In this document: piece by piece, positions 23,201 to 32,256 of the stretch | How the letters are laid out: every line of letters starts with the position of its first letter | Numbering within the stretch: position 1 is the stretch's first letter | Assembly: GCA_028583605.1 (NCBI GenBank) | Contig: CM053329.1 | Location: 35,835,992 to 35,899,991 of the forward strand | Direction of reading: 5' to 3' | Length of the DNA stretch: 64,000 bases | From: Dastarcus helophoroides | Lineage: Eukaryota; Arthropoda; Insecta; Coleoptera; Bothrideridae | Translations under genes and position numbers: made by a program | The notes under the pieces: generated by a model | Told to the model about the DNA's origin: nothing | The model's input: only the letters and a program-made list of their open reading frames with translations | The model's database searches: none

Positions 23201-23751
23201 CTTAAAATTGCCCAAGGAATATCCCCCTGCCGGTTCAGTATGCAATTATGAAACACCCTGTACTATATTGGTTACCTTAAGCTAAGATGTTCGCTCCGAT
23301 ATTTTCTTGTAAATGCTTAATGCCGTCATATGATAGTTGTTTTGTTTAGCATAAATTGTGGAACATTTTATATCGCGTTTGTTTGTTTTATAAAAAGTCT
23401 TGTGTGCTTTGTGTATTATCTCTCAACTAAAAGCATTGAACATAGAGTAAACTATCTTCTGAATTATATAATGTCTGAATTTCTTATTAGGTGAAAGCCT
23501 TCTTACGTATATTCATTTAAGAAGCTTTTACTTTGAGAGGATAACAGCGACAATTTTTTTAACGTTTCAGGTTCATTTGGACACGAACGAAAATTTTCAC
23601 CGGGCAAAGCACAGCCACAGTGGAGTGGGATATCGGACCAAAAGTCACTCCAGGTACTTATCGCATTAGACACTTTGGAAAGTACAAATATATTTTGGGA
23701 GGAATTTTATTGCCATATGAAGGAGCAAGTAATACTTTCACAGTTCAATGA
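5124..23751 (+). CDS. CDase: Neutral ceramidase, 3' end of the gene (four exons)
   Basis: Neutral ceramidase hydrolyses the amide bond of ceramide to sphingosine and a fatty acid. It is a secreted or membrane-associated enzyme of sphingolipid turnover. Joining 5124-5219, 5861-6028, 6218-6333 and 23571-23751 gives one open frame of 186 residues plus stop; intron phases are 0, 0 and 2, all with GT-AG ends. Recognisable family segments occur in order: QRYEGASTIFGPYT, then GPMPPDFSSKLITLLPPVF and GNKFGD, then GHPRND, TFLTVEKL and TDASWET, then ATVEWDI, PGTYRIRHFGKYK and YEGASNTF. This is the end of the catalytic domain and the C-terminal Ig-like domain. The family is about 700 residues long, so the catalytic serine region and signal peptide must lie left of the window or were missed. 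The last intron (6334-23570) is bloated by transposons. Confidence 0.93.
5513..5766 (+). repeat. Family A copy, strongly diverged, in a ceramidase intron
   Basis: Shared words with better copies include CATAGGTAGTTGAAGTACCA, ACATTCGAGTTGG, GAGATCTAGTAAGATCGAAA and TCTGATAAATGTTCAAAC. The middle is rearranged. The hammerhead at about 5688-5725 keeps stem II (GATCT/AGATC) and GAAA, but its core is UAGACGA in place of CUGACGA. The stem I arms no longer match the family, so it is probably inactive. It lies in the sense orientation of the host gene. Confidence 0.7.
5861..6028 (+). CDS. CDase: Neutral ceramidase exon (second)
   Basis: The exon is 168 bases and encodes 56 residues starting DEDTEDGPMPPDF. 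It follows the acceptor TATCTTGCAG and ends GCCGTGTTT before GTAAGT. An open frame extends left of 5861, but that part is not conserved in the family and abuts a family A repeat, so the AG at 5859-5860 is the better exon start. Confidence 0.9.
6218..6333 (+). CDS. CDase: Neutral ceramidase exon (third)
   Basis: The exon is 116 bases, starting ISGHPRND after the acceptor GATTTTTAG and ending in the codon for R of SWETR, split by a phase 2 donor GTAAGT. The segments TFLTVEKL and VVATDASWET are typical of the C-terminal domain of neutral ceramidases. Confidence 0.92.
6334..8040. other. Start of the last ceramidase intron, no gene
   Basis: This is intron sequence without recognised features. A 92-codon open frame at 6368-6646 has no recognisable domain and is treated as chance. 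The stretch around 7940-8010 resembles the edge of an old DNA transposon (minus strand AGGGTGGCC...) but cannot be assigned. Confidence 0.5.
8040..9229. repeat. Degenerate A/T-rich tract
   Basis: This is the same type of short degenerate TCGAAATTTT/AAAATTTCGA sequence as at 3176-4735. A local near-duplication around AAATAAAGTCGA...GTCGAAATAC occurs at about 8955 and 9130. Confidence 0.65.
9230..10860. repeat. Tandem repeat with ~500-bp unit, about three copies
   Basis: Landmarks recur in order. GTGTATTCAGT or a variant is at 9469, 9982 and 10511. A conserved block ending in ACCATAGAGTATA-like sequence lies near 9690-9790, 10198-10302 and 10693-10800. Within each unit, an AAATTTCGACTTT-rich half is followed by an AAAGTCGAAATTT-rich half, so the unit is itself roughly palindromic. 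The conserved block contains GTGGGACGCAACTGTCATCT, unlike the surrounding low-complexity sequence. Confidence 0.78.
10861..12305. repeat. Degenerate A/T-rich tract
   Basis: This continues the low-complexity GAAAATTTTGAAAAA-type sequence, mostly A-rich on the plus strand. Words such as AAAAAAGTGGAAATT recur irregularly. No gene was seen. Confidence 0.65.
12321..12620. repeat. ~160-bp tandem duplication, relatively G+C-rich
   Basis: TTGGGCCCCCTTAT at about 12326 and TTGGGCCCCTTAT at about 12486 start two copies. Both contain GCTCTTCTAGG, CTAGTTGGGAAGT and GTTTTAAAATTGCT. A fragment of a third unit (TTGGGCTGTGT) follows near 12620. Confidence 0.8.
12640..16980. other. Intron interior, no gene recognised
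   Basis: This is non-repetitive to mildly repetitive A/T-rich sequence inside the last ceramidase intron. Open frames at 13843-14142, 14641-14874, 15018-15224 and 16454-16729 have no recognisable domains, and their composition matches the surrounding sequence. Confidence 0.5.
16984..17221 (-). repeat. Family A partial monomer, reverse orientation
   Basis: It starts at the TTCTAATGCACAGACCAATA block and ends at GTCGTATGCA. It is close in sequence to 1960-2200 and to the reverse complement of 20270-20490. It meets the next family A copy head to head at about 17221. Confidence 0.85.
17042..17084 (-). ncRNA. Inactive hammerhead in family A
   Basis: The minus strand keeps ACCAAA/TTTGGT-type stem I and an intact stem II and GAAA element (GATCT AACA AGATC GAAA). 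The first core segment reads UUAAUGA instead of CUGANGA. Loss of C3 and G5 should abolish cleavage. Confidence 0.7.
17277..17319 (+). ncRNA. Hammerhead ribozyme, type I, intact consensus (family A)
   Basis: All required parts are present in order. The stem I 5' arm ACCAAA is followed by core CUGAAGA (CUGANGA). Stem II is GAUCU, loop AACA, AGAUC, and GAAA follows. Stem III is the palindrome ACCGGU, counting A15.1 and U16.1, and the stem I 3' arm is UUUGGU. The cleavage triplet is GUA, with predicted cleavage after 17313. Stem III has no room for a loop, as in Penelope-like and retrozyme hammerheads, which are thought to act as dimers or in tandem RNAs. Stem II and stem I are fully paired. The motif is in the sense orientation of the ceramidase gene. 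Confidence 0.87.
17460..17467. repeat. Left 8-bp target site duplication of the hAT element
   Basis: TTCACTAT here is repeated exactly at 20214-20221 on the other side of the element. Confidence 0.95.
17468..20213 (+). mobile_element. Complete hAT-superfamily DNA transposon (2,746 bp)
   Basis: Terminal inverted repeats are TAGTGATGTGCCGGAT at 17468-17483 and its exact reverse complement at 20198-20213. A perfect 8-bp target duplication TTCACTAT flanks it, as expected for hAT. Both ends carry subterminal CCGCGGATACGGATAC-type repeats, probable transposase binding sites (17505-17575 and 20120-20200). It encodes one BED-finger hAT transposase with a short frame disruption. It inserted into a family A array at the monomer junction, so it is younger than that array. 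Confidence 0.95.
17799..19669 (+). pseudogene. hAT transposase (BED zinc finger, dimerisation domain), frame-disrupted
   Basis: The likely start is the ATG at 17799 (AAAAAAATGTC). The open frame reaches further left, but only through TTG. The N-terminal BED finger shows C24-x2-C27 and H44/H49 in LKNHLQRKH. The RNase H-like core includes FTSDIWSE (first Asp near residue 180), DGGSNMKRAC and CTAHQLHLVV, then DSPTRWNSSYYML. The frame stops at 19467-19469 after YWQIN. The conserved C-terminal dimerisation segment SSPATSVPSEQFFSAAG continues in another frame from 19481. At least one small indel between 19460 and 19490 must be compensated to join them. Otherwise the protein is long and stop-free, implying recent activity. 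It moves the surrounding element by cut and paste. Confidence 0.9.
20214..20221. repeat. Right 8-bp target site duplication of the hAT element
   Basis: TTCACTAT, identical to 17460-17467. Confidence 0.95.
20222..20686 (+). repeat. Family A full monomer plus start of a second
   Basis: It runs from ACACGCCTGGAGGACTGCAT through the hammerhead to the next CACTATACAC at 20601. Then it repeats the start of the monomer (GGGCTGCATGAATTTGTAGT) up to about 20686. Landmark spacing gives a monomer of about 376-385 bp. The gap between the two forward hammerheads, after removing the hAT and one target duplication, is 376 bp. Confidence 0.9.
20407..20448 (+). ncRNA. Hammerhead ribozyme, type I (family A, second tandem copy)
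   Basis: ACCAAA precedes core CUGACGA, then stem II GAUCU-AACA-AGAUC, GAAA, palindromic stem III ACCGGU and cleavage triplet GUA (after 20443). The 3' arm of stem I is UUGGU, one U shorter than in 17277-17319. Stem I therefore needs a one-base bulge or is weaker. All catalytic core positions match the consensus. Confidence 0.82.
21135..21136. repeat. TA target duplication, left end
   Basis: A TA dinucleotide immediately precedes the CAGGGTGTTTC end of the mariner-group element. A TA follows the other end at 23261-23262. Confidence 0.8.
21137..21606. repeat. Left terminal inverted repeat (~470 bp)
   Basis: It pairs with 22801-23260. Shared words include CCGGCAGGGGGATATTCCTT near the tip, GGCGTTCCCACAAAC mid-arm and TGGTAGATTAATTTATTAAT at the inner end. 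Confidence 0.92.
21708..22779 (+). pseudogene. DD41D-type mariner-group transposase with one frameshift
   Basis: The start is the ATG at 21708. The N-terminal segment (FADIPYMYGLADGNAFEARR, then TFSSVHRRL) is the helix-turn-helix domain common in a large insect transposase family. The DDE/D core shows VLFTDEASF (first Asp about residue 157), MHDGAPAHF (second Asp) and SPDLNSLDYFLWG (third acidic residue taken as the Asp of NSLD). I count 41 residues between the second and third, hence DD41D. The frame breaks at a run of seven T at about 22331-22337; one T fewer would fuse 21708-22358 with the open frame at 22324-22779. The rest is intact, so this is a recently active copy, a sequencing indel, or less likely programmed slippage. 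Confidence 0.88.
22801..23260. repeat. Right terminal inverted repeat (~460 bp)
   Basis: Reverse complement of 21137-21606 with scattered substitutions and small indels. It ends at CACCCTG next to TA. Confidence 0.92.
23571..23751 (+). CDS. CDase: Neutral ceramidase last coding exon
   Basis: The acceptor AACGTTTCAG precedes G, which completes the split Arg codon from 6333. The exon then reads FIWTRTKIFTGQ, ATVEWDI, PGTYRIRHFGKYKYI, YEGASNTFTVQ and TGA at 23749-23751. This is the conserved C-terminus of neutral ceramidases. It is separated from the previous exon by 17.2 kb of repeats. Confidence 0.94.
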
Positions 23752-23784
23752 ATTTGAAAAGACTGCTTTTATAATAATATTAAT

Positions 23785-23790
23785 AATAAA
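23785..23790 (+). promoter_or_regulatory. Polyadenylation signal of the ceramidase gene
   Basis: AATAAA lies 34 bases after the stop codon. It is a plausible signal for a short 3' untranslated region. Confidence 0.6.
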
Positions 23791-23799
23791 AGAATGACA

Positions 23800-24160
23800 A
23801 CGCTATTACCTCTGTTTTTTTGCTAGAAAAAACTTACCCCTAATAATATATGCGTGTTACTCATACTGTCAGGGGTACGTGAAATGGTCTCAGGAGGTAT
23901 GCGAACAAAAGTGGTGGACGTTAACAGATTGATAGACATAAGAGAAATTTGGGCAGTCTTGCTCGTGCTATATGAGCATCATATCATCTGTTGCCGTACA
24001 AACTGCTATAGCATTCAGCGTCTTACTGCACGGGGTTTCTACTGCTAAACAATTACAATAAGAATCAAACTAAAACAAAATTTAATCAATGCACAGTTGC
24101 CAATTTAACAGTAGGCGTCTAGCATTGTTTAAAGCCAGTTAAAATTTTAATTGATCACTA
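23800..24160. other. Gene-free stretch downstream of ceramidase
   Basis: A 64-codon open frame at 23854-24048 has no recognisable domain. Nothing else was seen. Confidence 0.45.
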
Positions 24161-24240
24161 GACAGCATATCGCAATTGTTTAAGGGAGTAGATTTCGCTT
24201 GATAGGTCGCGGGTTCAAACCCCGGTGCCGATCAGGCATC
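24160..24240 (+). repeat. tRNA-derived SINE head
   Basis: The B box GGTTCAAACC at 24212-24221 sits in a perfect T-arm (CGGGTTCAAACCCCG). About 45 bases upstream, ATCGCAATTGTTTAAGGG resembles a mutated A box. The acceptor strands do not pair, so it is a SINE or pseudo-tRNA, not a working tRNA. Confidence 0.5.
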
Positions 24241-24606
24241 TTTTAATTCTGTTAGGTACACGTTTTACCTACTATACAATGTTTACATAGAAGTATTTTG
24301 GTAATGCAAATTAGCGAAATCATAAGTCAGGGTTTTTCAACATTTCTCCTGACTAAAAAATAAAAAAAAATCGTGGTACTTTTGGTTAGCGTCGATTTTA
24401 AAATCTCTGGAGAAAGACAAATGTTTGACAGTAAGAACTAATATTTTAATAGAAAAAAGCATTTCCACGTATCCATAGAATTTTGTTGAAATATTTTCAA
24501 TTTGAAATGTCAATTTTTCAGCCAAAAATAGCTGTTTATTTCTGATTTTAGGCATTTAAATGCAAAAAAAATCGAGTATGAGGCAAAGTTTTTTTTAAAG
24601 TACAAT

Positions 24607-24765
24607 ATACTTTTTTTTGGTGGAAAGGAATGGTCCTTGATTATTTTCAAAAATTAATATAAAAATCTTGTCCCCTGGAACTAATAAAGATTAAAAAAAG
24701 ACAATAACTCTTAGCTCTAAGGCGTTTCAATAGCTAAGCTATCATCTTCAAGAGTGATGCCATTC
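24607..24765 (-). repeat. Family B, single arm (copy 2)
   Basis: Only the left arm of the palindrome remains. It has GGAATGGTCCTTGATTATTT, AATCTTGTCCCCTGGAACTA and GGCGTTTCAATAGCTAAGCT, then ATCATCTTCAAGAG. The hammerhead-like motif is on the minus strand, with GTTTCAA in place of GTTTCGA. Confidence 0.78.
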
Positions 24766-24936
24766 TAAAGGGTAATCCTATTATATCCTTGTATTACTCC
24801 GATTAGAGAAGGGGGGCAAAATAAAGATATACGGCGATGAACTGCCATTTCAAATGAGGATAAATATGTATCTAAAACAGGCCCGTCACCAGGTTTTTTT
24901 TTCGGAAGGGGGATGCTGCGATCCTTCTAATAAAAC

Positions 24937-25030
24937 TTGTTGTTGTTGTTGTTGTTGTTGTTGTTTGCGTTTAGGTTAGAGCTAAGAAGCCACGATCCAA
25001 TACTACTTTACTATTATTATTATTATTGTA
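24937..25030. repeat. (TTG)n and (ATT)n microsatellites
   Basis: A TTG run covers 24937-24963. A short ATT run follows at about 25012-25028. Confidence 0.85.
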
Positions 25031-25259
25031 CACAAGTATACTAAAATATAAAAAAAACACACTAAAAACATTTCTAGAGTCCAATTCTTCTAACATTTTG
25101 ACAAAGTAATTTAACAACAATGTAGCCTATTTATCTTAATTTAATTTCTAAATAAAAACAGATGTGTGGGTGAGATGATAAAATTACCTTATCTTAAACT
25201 GTCTTCTATAACCTGCCCTTTCGTATGAAAAATACCTCTAGAAAATCCTCTACTTAAAG

Positions 25260-27720
25260 ACCAAGTTTGAAGTTAGCTGGAGAAAAATCTTTTTTTCTAA
25301 TTTTTTTCAAATTTTGATTAAATTCATACTTTTAACTTTTATCTCAAATTTAAACTTTGCACCCAAACATTTAGAATTTGGATATTCTTTCTAAATTCTG
25401 GAAGATTAGATGTTTTTTTTTTTAAGTTCAAGTTTCCTCTTAGCGTCCAACTCTTTTTTTAACTGGCAACAACTTCAATTCCCAAGTTTTTTATTTTGGC
25501 CAATTTTGGGAATCGTGTGTTGCTATCTGAATTTGCAATGTCGAAATGCAGATTCCAAATTTAAAAAAAAGTTTTTGCTATGAAGTTATTTATTGTTTTT
25601 TTTAAGCTTTACCTTTAATCTAAAAATTTCGAACTTTTTTCAAATTTTCAATTTGAATTGGATTTTTTGTTAAATGCGAAGCATGTTAATACTTTTCCTT
25701 TTTTTTCTCAAAAAGTTTTAAATCTTGGTATTTAATTCAAACCCACAAATATTTTTTTAAACTTCGATTCTTTCTAGAAATCAGAAAATTTCGCCAAAGT
25801 TTTTGTGAAAAATGTCAGATATCAAAATTTTGAATTTAATCTTGAGTTTTTTGAATTTGGAGTTTTAATTCGAAATGTCTAGAAAAGAGAGGACAAACTG
25901 GTTCTAAAAAAGGTTTAATTACGACCGTGTTTATACTTAAAAATAACCAGAATTTATTAATTAACATTTCTGAGAAGATTAACTTTTTTAGAAATTTTGA
26001 ATTTCCTAACAAAAATTAAAATATGTTAGTTAATTCTTAAAAAATTTACGTTTTTGAACTCGAAACTTTTAGTTTTTTAAATTCCAAATTTTAGAAATAA
26101 GTTGATATTTGAAATTATTCTCTAAATCCGAAGAAAAACGAAGCTACAATTTTTTAAAAAAAAAAGGTTTGAAGTCAAAATTTTCTAAAAAAACTCTAAT
26201 TTTCAAAAGTAAAATATATGAACAAAAACTAATAATTCTCAACATTTTGTCTTGAAACAAAACTTAAAAAATAAGGTTTGATATTTCCTGAAACTGTTAG
26301 TGTTTTCTCAAAATGGCCAGGGGATTTTTTAAATTTAAATATCTAAAAAGAAAGTCAAGAAAGAGGACTGAATTTTGAACCAGCGCTAATGTAAAAATTT
26401 TCAAAAATAAACTAAATTATTAGGCTAATTTTTTTCCAAAATTTCGACTTTATTTTGCCATTTTTAAACTCGTCGTAAAAAGTTGTAAACATTTTATAAA
26501 TCGAGGGATTTTCTTAAATTAAATATCTACAAAGAAAGTCAAGAAAGAGGACTGAATTTTGAACCAGTGCTAATGTAAAAATTTTCAAAAATAAACTAAA
26601 GTTATTAGGCTCATTTTTTCCCAAAATTTCGTTTTTAATTTTGACATTTTTAAACTCGTCGTAAAAGCTGTAAACATTTTATAAATCAAGTTTTTCTAAA
26701 AATATGAATTTAAAGTTTAAGTTTAAAATTAAAGTTAAAATTAAAATTAAGTTTAAGATTAAAAGTAAAAAAATTCTTAATTAAAGTTAAAATGTGATAA
26801 CTAAGATAGAAATTTCAATATTTTTTTGAAAGTTTTCAGATTTTCAAAATCGTAAACGAAATATAAACAAATCAACTTAATCACAAAATATTTAGAAAAT
26901 TTTTATTATGAAGTTAAAACTTTTTGAAAAAATTAAAACGAATTAAGCTGATTGGTTAAACTTATTAAAAAAATCCTGAATTTTTTTACCTAAAAATGCT
27001 CAAGTTTTGTGTAAAACTCGGAATTTATAAAAGAATCTACATTTTAGACATTTTTTTTTAAAGTTCAATGGTCATGTTAGAAAAATTATAGAAGAAATTC
27101 ATAAAAATGACTTACTAAAAAATGTCTTCTCAAAATAATGGCTTGTAAGAGATTTTGATTTCCTAGTAAAGGGCCTAATATTCAAAATTTTATTCAAATA
27201 CCGAATTTAAAATTTAAATTTTCAAATCCCAAACCGTAAAACTATCACAAAATCCAAGTTTTTCTTAAAATTTGATGTTAAAATTCGAAAAATCGCTTGT
27301 ATAAATTTCCAGTTCTTCTCAAAATTTTATTTTTTTTCAAATTGCTTAAGCTTAAAAAACTTGCAAAATTCAACATTTTTTTAATAAAATTTAAAACGTA
27401 AGATTGAAATTGCAAATAAAGAAAAAGAAAATCAAGAACAGTTTAAATTTTTTTAGAAACGAAAGCCAAATTTTTGGAAAAAAATTTGAATGAATTTAAG
27501 GTAAAAATTTGAAGATTTAGGGTGAAAACTCGAGAATGAACTTGAAATGTTAAGAATTTCTTCATTTGAAAATGTTATACTCCTTCTGAATATCCTGAGT
27601 AAAACCTATTTTTTTTAAATTTCGACTGAGATTTCAAAATGTTTTTTTTTATTAATTCTGAGTTTTGGTCTGTTAAGGTCTTTTTTTTAGAGTATTTTAC
27701 CTCTTTTGGTGCCTTCTTTA
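25260..27720. repeat. Degenerate A/T-rich tract with a local ~200-bp duplication
   Basis: This is low-complexity TTTTTAAAATTTCGA-type sequence. The block AAGTCAAGAAAGAGGACTGA, followed by ACCAG and GCTAATGTAAAAATT, occurs at about 26354 and 26538. It marks a tandem duplication with a period near 185 bp. No gene was seen. Confidence 0.65.
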
Positions 27721-29940
27721 GCTTTTCGTTTTTGCCTAATTTAACATTTTGCTCAACTTTTTACCTTGCTTAATTGTGCTTAAACTCCGGTTTCTAATAA
27801 TAAGGAATGGCGCCAAATTAACAAAAAACATCCTTGCTTTTTCAGTACGAAAACAAGATGATCCATTAAAAATGGTTTTTAGAAAGGTCGCAGATCTGGA
27901 AAATTCAGTTCTATTCAGTGTGAAGCCAAATAATGTCGGTGTCGGACCTCTAATCCTGCATTTTCTACAAAATTGTCACTGCCAGATTTTTAATGAGTAC
28001 ATTGTTAGAGCATGACCAATTTTTGTTCGATTATGGCCTCATTTGTACTGCAGTAACATTTTTGTAGCATTGTGCGTTAGATGGCATAAAATTACGCTGT
28101 TAAACAATACGGTGTTCTGCGATAGATGGCGCTGTTAATAAATTGCGTGCTGAAATAATAGCGTGGATCGGTTTTGTATGGAATTTTTTAATTTCCCATA
28201 TCGAGGGCTACTTTTATGCCCAACTATTTTTATGGTTGAATTAGTTAGTGCCCATGGACTTTTTATTCTTACTATGTGGAGTATCATCAAAGAGGTTTTT
28301 TTAATTATTCACCGAACGAGTACCTTTGACACTAGTGACAAGCCTACAACATATTAATATTCAAAGTTCTAAAAAATACAAAACATGAATTCTGAATGCT
28401 CTAACGATAATGAAATGTAGACAAAACTAGAGCAAACTTGATTAAATTCCACCAAGTTAGTTTGCAATATTCCACCCCAAATTTGTTCCTTTGATTCTAT
28501 GCATTCTGTGCAGGATAGAACAATATTAGTACGTTATTATTGAGTTTTTGAAGTTTAATTTAATGTACGCTTGAAATTGTCTACCAAAAGTGCAGCTAAC
28601 AATGCGAATGATGAACATTTGAATAGACTCAAAGTTTTCATTATAATTTGCAAAATTGAAGTGCACTTTACTTGGCCGTTAGCGTACGAAATTGATTGGC
28701 ATTGTAAACATTCATATATTTTGGATGACATACGTAGGATATTTCAGAATTTAATTTTTTTTCAATCAAATCGGACAAAATAAGATATACTTGAGGCATT
28801 TTAATATTTCAATCTCCTAAGTAAATATGACAGAGGGATGGAAAGAGGGAGGACATATATTTTATGTATTAAAGGTTTTCCTTGATATGCCAAGAGTATA
28901 TCACATCGTTTAGCGTCGAGAACTTTTTTCTTGCAGTTGACAATTCTGATAATATTTTTCGTCTGCTGCTGTTTACTATTTATGTCTATCATTAAAGAAA
29001 AAGTGCTGTAATGTATCCATTTGTAATATGTTATAAATTGTAGATTCTACATGCAATAAAATTCGCATTTATGATTTCCTGACCACCGACATCAAGCTCC
29101 CCATATTGTTTTACGTGGTAATGGTTTATTAATGGTAGGAATCGATCTGCCTACAAAAATAATCAACCGTTACAAATCTCTGATTTTTTATGGTGCAATA
29201 ACATTAATAAAAATTACGCCTTACTATTAACCTAGATATACGTTTCCGCCATATTATAAATCTATCTGAAAATGATTGATGGGTTTTTATTTTAGTGCCC
29301 TTAGTTGTTAATGTTGTACTACAAAATAACAAACAAGGTTTAGAGTAGAGTCAAGCTATTTTCAGCTTGGGTATAAGTTATCCCTAGGGCCTCTAGGATT
29401 CATCTAATTAAAGGGATGTATGAAGTTACAAACTTAGTAATTACGTAATAATTAAACAACGCATGCAAAAGCAATACAAGGAAACTGTTATGTACAGATT
29501 ATATTTGTTTGGAAATATCCTGATTTAAATCCTTGCATATTATTATACACAATGGACAAATCTGTTGCGTAGCTAATTGGCGCCCTTTGCAACGATAAAC
29601 TTGAGAATAGTTAGAAATTTACAAAACTCAAAATTACAAAAAATCGTCGTCGTCAAATTAAAATTTTAAGGACTTCAAAGTAGTATAGTAAAAAACTCCT
29701 CGAAATTTCTTTAAAAATTCGATTGGAAATTAAAATAGAAATTAAAAAAATATGTATATTGTAAGAGTTTATTATTTTAAGACAAGAAATACTAAAAGCG
29801 AATTAAAAGAATAATAAAATGAAAAATAACTTAGAATACCTACTTTCTCAATTTCGTGATAAAAATTCATGAAGAAAAAATAAAAATTGAATGCAATAGA
29901 TTTCGAGTTTAAATATCGAAAAATTGATTTTTTTTTCCAT
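27721..29940. other. Gene-free stretch
   Basis: There are several open frames of 60-90 codons, none with recognisable motifs. No repeat family of this window occurs here. Confidence 0.45.
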
Positions 29941-29958
29941 TCGCAAAGGGTAACCCCA

Positions 29959-31625
29959 TTATTCTTTTAAAGCACTGCAAGTAGGATGCGGAAACAAGTA
30001 TAGATGGCGATGAACCGCCTTCTTAAACAAGGATAGGTTGTAATTTTTGGGGAAAATTCCTTTCGGTAACAAGTTCCATAACTTGGAATTTCTATAGAAA
30101 AAAGAGTCTCCGTAAACCGAAGTCCTCGCTGTGTCAAGCTGGACCGCACAGGAATTTGCTGTCTCCGACCGTCTAGTACGCCTCAAGAATCTTGCACTTG
30201 AGGGGACCAATCCTATTAGTTCCTGCGAACATCTTCCATGATAGTACTTGTAGAAAAGAGACAAGTCACCAACGCCTATGCTCTAGTGTTTCGCGAGAAT
30301 CGGTCAGACTCTCATCATCAATTAGGCGAATCGCTCTTCTTTGAATTAAATTCAAGAGAGCTAAAGTGTGTTTTGGGGCTAAACTCCAAACATGAGAACA
30401 GTATTGGCTAGTATTGCCCTAACTTGAGCTTTGTATAATGTGAGTAGCTGATGATACGTGAAGTACTTTTTAGCTCTAAAAAGAAAGCCTAGCTTCTGGG
30501 AAGCGGATTTGGCAATGGCGCGTCCTTGATCATCCCAAGAGAAGTTAGTGCTCGCATTCACTCCTAGGATAGATAGATTAGATTCCCATCGGAAGAATTT
30601 TACCGTCCATTAGTATGTTTGTTGCATTATCCTTTGATGTTTTCTTGGAAAAAACCGCGGCCTAAATTTTTGAAGTGTTGAAGTCTATCAAATTGTTCTT
30701 ACCCCATTTCAAAATAATCTCGAGATATTAATTAATCGTCTGTATCTGCTGTATCCTTAGTTGATCTGAAGCAGCGATAGATAATGGTTTGTCGGAGAAA
30801 AAAGATAACACAAGGTTACTATCATCTGCGTAGCTGTATATAGGATTGGAAGTTGAAGCTAAGAGATCGTTTATGTGTAACAGAAATAGAGAAGGAGGCA
30901 GAACAGACCCCTGAGGCACCCCCGCGTTAATCGCAAATGTCTCGGAATGAGATGCCATCGACGACGATCTGAAGAGATCTGTCAGCGAGAAAATTGGTTA
31001 TCAAATGACAGAGTCCAGGGGGAAGATCATAAGATGTTAATTTGGAGAGAAGAGATCGGTGCCAGACTCGGTCGAAAGCCTTTGAGATATCCAATGTCAC
31101 AATCCTTGCCCCACCATGTTGTTCCTATAGCTGAGGTACAGATATGAGGCCAGTAGATCGCTAGTGGAACGTTGTTGTCTAAAACCGTATTGCCTGTCGA
31201 AGATGATTCTATTTTCCTTCAGATATTTAAAAATCTCGAATGTTGATAACCTTTTCCATTACTTTAGATATAACGGGGAACAAATATATAGGGCGATAGT
31301 TGTTAGCCAGATTCCCTTTTCCCTTTTTAGGGACAGGCTGTACTCTAGCAGATTTCCAGACGTTAGGGAATACATCTTTGTTATAAGAGAGTGTAAACAA
31401 TTTGCTTAGGGCAGGAGTCAATTTTGGGACGCACTTCTTAAGAACAATAGCGGGAATACCATCAAGGCCAGAAGCTTTCGAGGTGTCGAGCTCAAGGAGA
31501 ATCTTCCTGATTGTGCGTTGTCTGAAAACAACTTCAGGCATCGAAGTGCCAACCTTGGGAAGAATAGGAGGTTCTGCTTTTCGAGAATCAAGATTGGAAT
31601 TTTCCGCAAACATTAAGGCTAACAT
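29959..31625 (-). pseudogene. LINE reverse transcriptase and C-terminal region, multiple frameshifts
   Basis: Motifs in order on the minus strand: LLELDTSKASGLDGIPAIVL (31227-31625 frame), NNYRPI, then VTLDISKAFDRVWHRSLLSK near 31000-31110. Then come INAGVPQGSVLPPSLFLLHI and the catalytic SYADDSNL (30728-30958). KLGFLFRAKKYFTYHQL (30379-30561) and YRNSKLWNLLPKGIFP (29959-30264) complete it. Each piece is in a different frame or separated by stops, so no full-length protein is made. Confidence 0.88.
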
Positions 31626-32256
31626 GTCAGCCTTTTCCTTGGAGGTAGTAGCAATATTGCTATTTTCATTGAGTAAAGGTGGAAAATTTGAAGGTGTAAA
31701 ATTCTTTCCAATCGAATTTGCAAATATTCAAAAAGATCTTGGAACCGTTGGGACAGTTGATAAGCCACTGGTGCATTTTACGATCAAAATCACCTTTTGC
31801 CTCGTCAATAACCTGTTTGCAAAAATTTCGTGCATCTAGAATCTCGACTAAGGAATTATTTCGCCAACCATGATATGCGCCATTTTTGTAGGAGACAGCC
31901 TGAGCACATTTTTTACTAAGCCAAGATTAACTGGAGGCAGACTTCTTTTGGGAGTGGGGAATTGAACATTCCATACCAATTAGGATAGTTTCCGTGATGG
32001 ATTCGGCGACTAAGAAAGGGTTGTCTGAGTTAAAGCAGACTTCCTGCCACGAAAAAGATGCAAAGAAGTCTCTTCATTCTTCCCAGTTTGCAGAGTTAAA
32101 GTGCCGAACCCTAGGGAAATGCGTTAGAGAAGGAGGTGGTATATGAAGCGAGCGAGAGGCTGCTACAAGCTTGTGATCCGAATTTCCAAGCAGTGATGTC
32201 ACAGAGATTTTATACGAATTTGGTGAATTTGTAAGGAAAGGGTCCAGTAAATTAGG

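Larger units (their letters stand above)
21137..23260 (+). mobile_element. IS630-Tc1-mariner-group transposon with ~465-bp inverted repeats
   Basis: The ends CAGGGTGTTTCA... and ...TGAAACACCCTG are inverted copies flanked by TA, the hallmark target of this superfamily. The inverted similarity extends inward from 21137 to about 21606 and from about 22801 to 23260, with few mismatches. The long arms end just outside the transposase gene. Total length is 2,124 bp. It sits near the 3' end of the last ceramidase intron, about 310 bases before the final exon. Confidence 0.93.

Noticed and set aside
24160..24240. Functional tRNA gene
   Set aside because: The T-arm is good, but the acceptor strands do not pair and the A box is degenerate.
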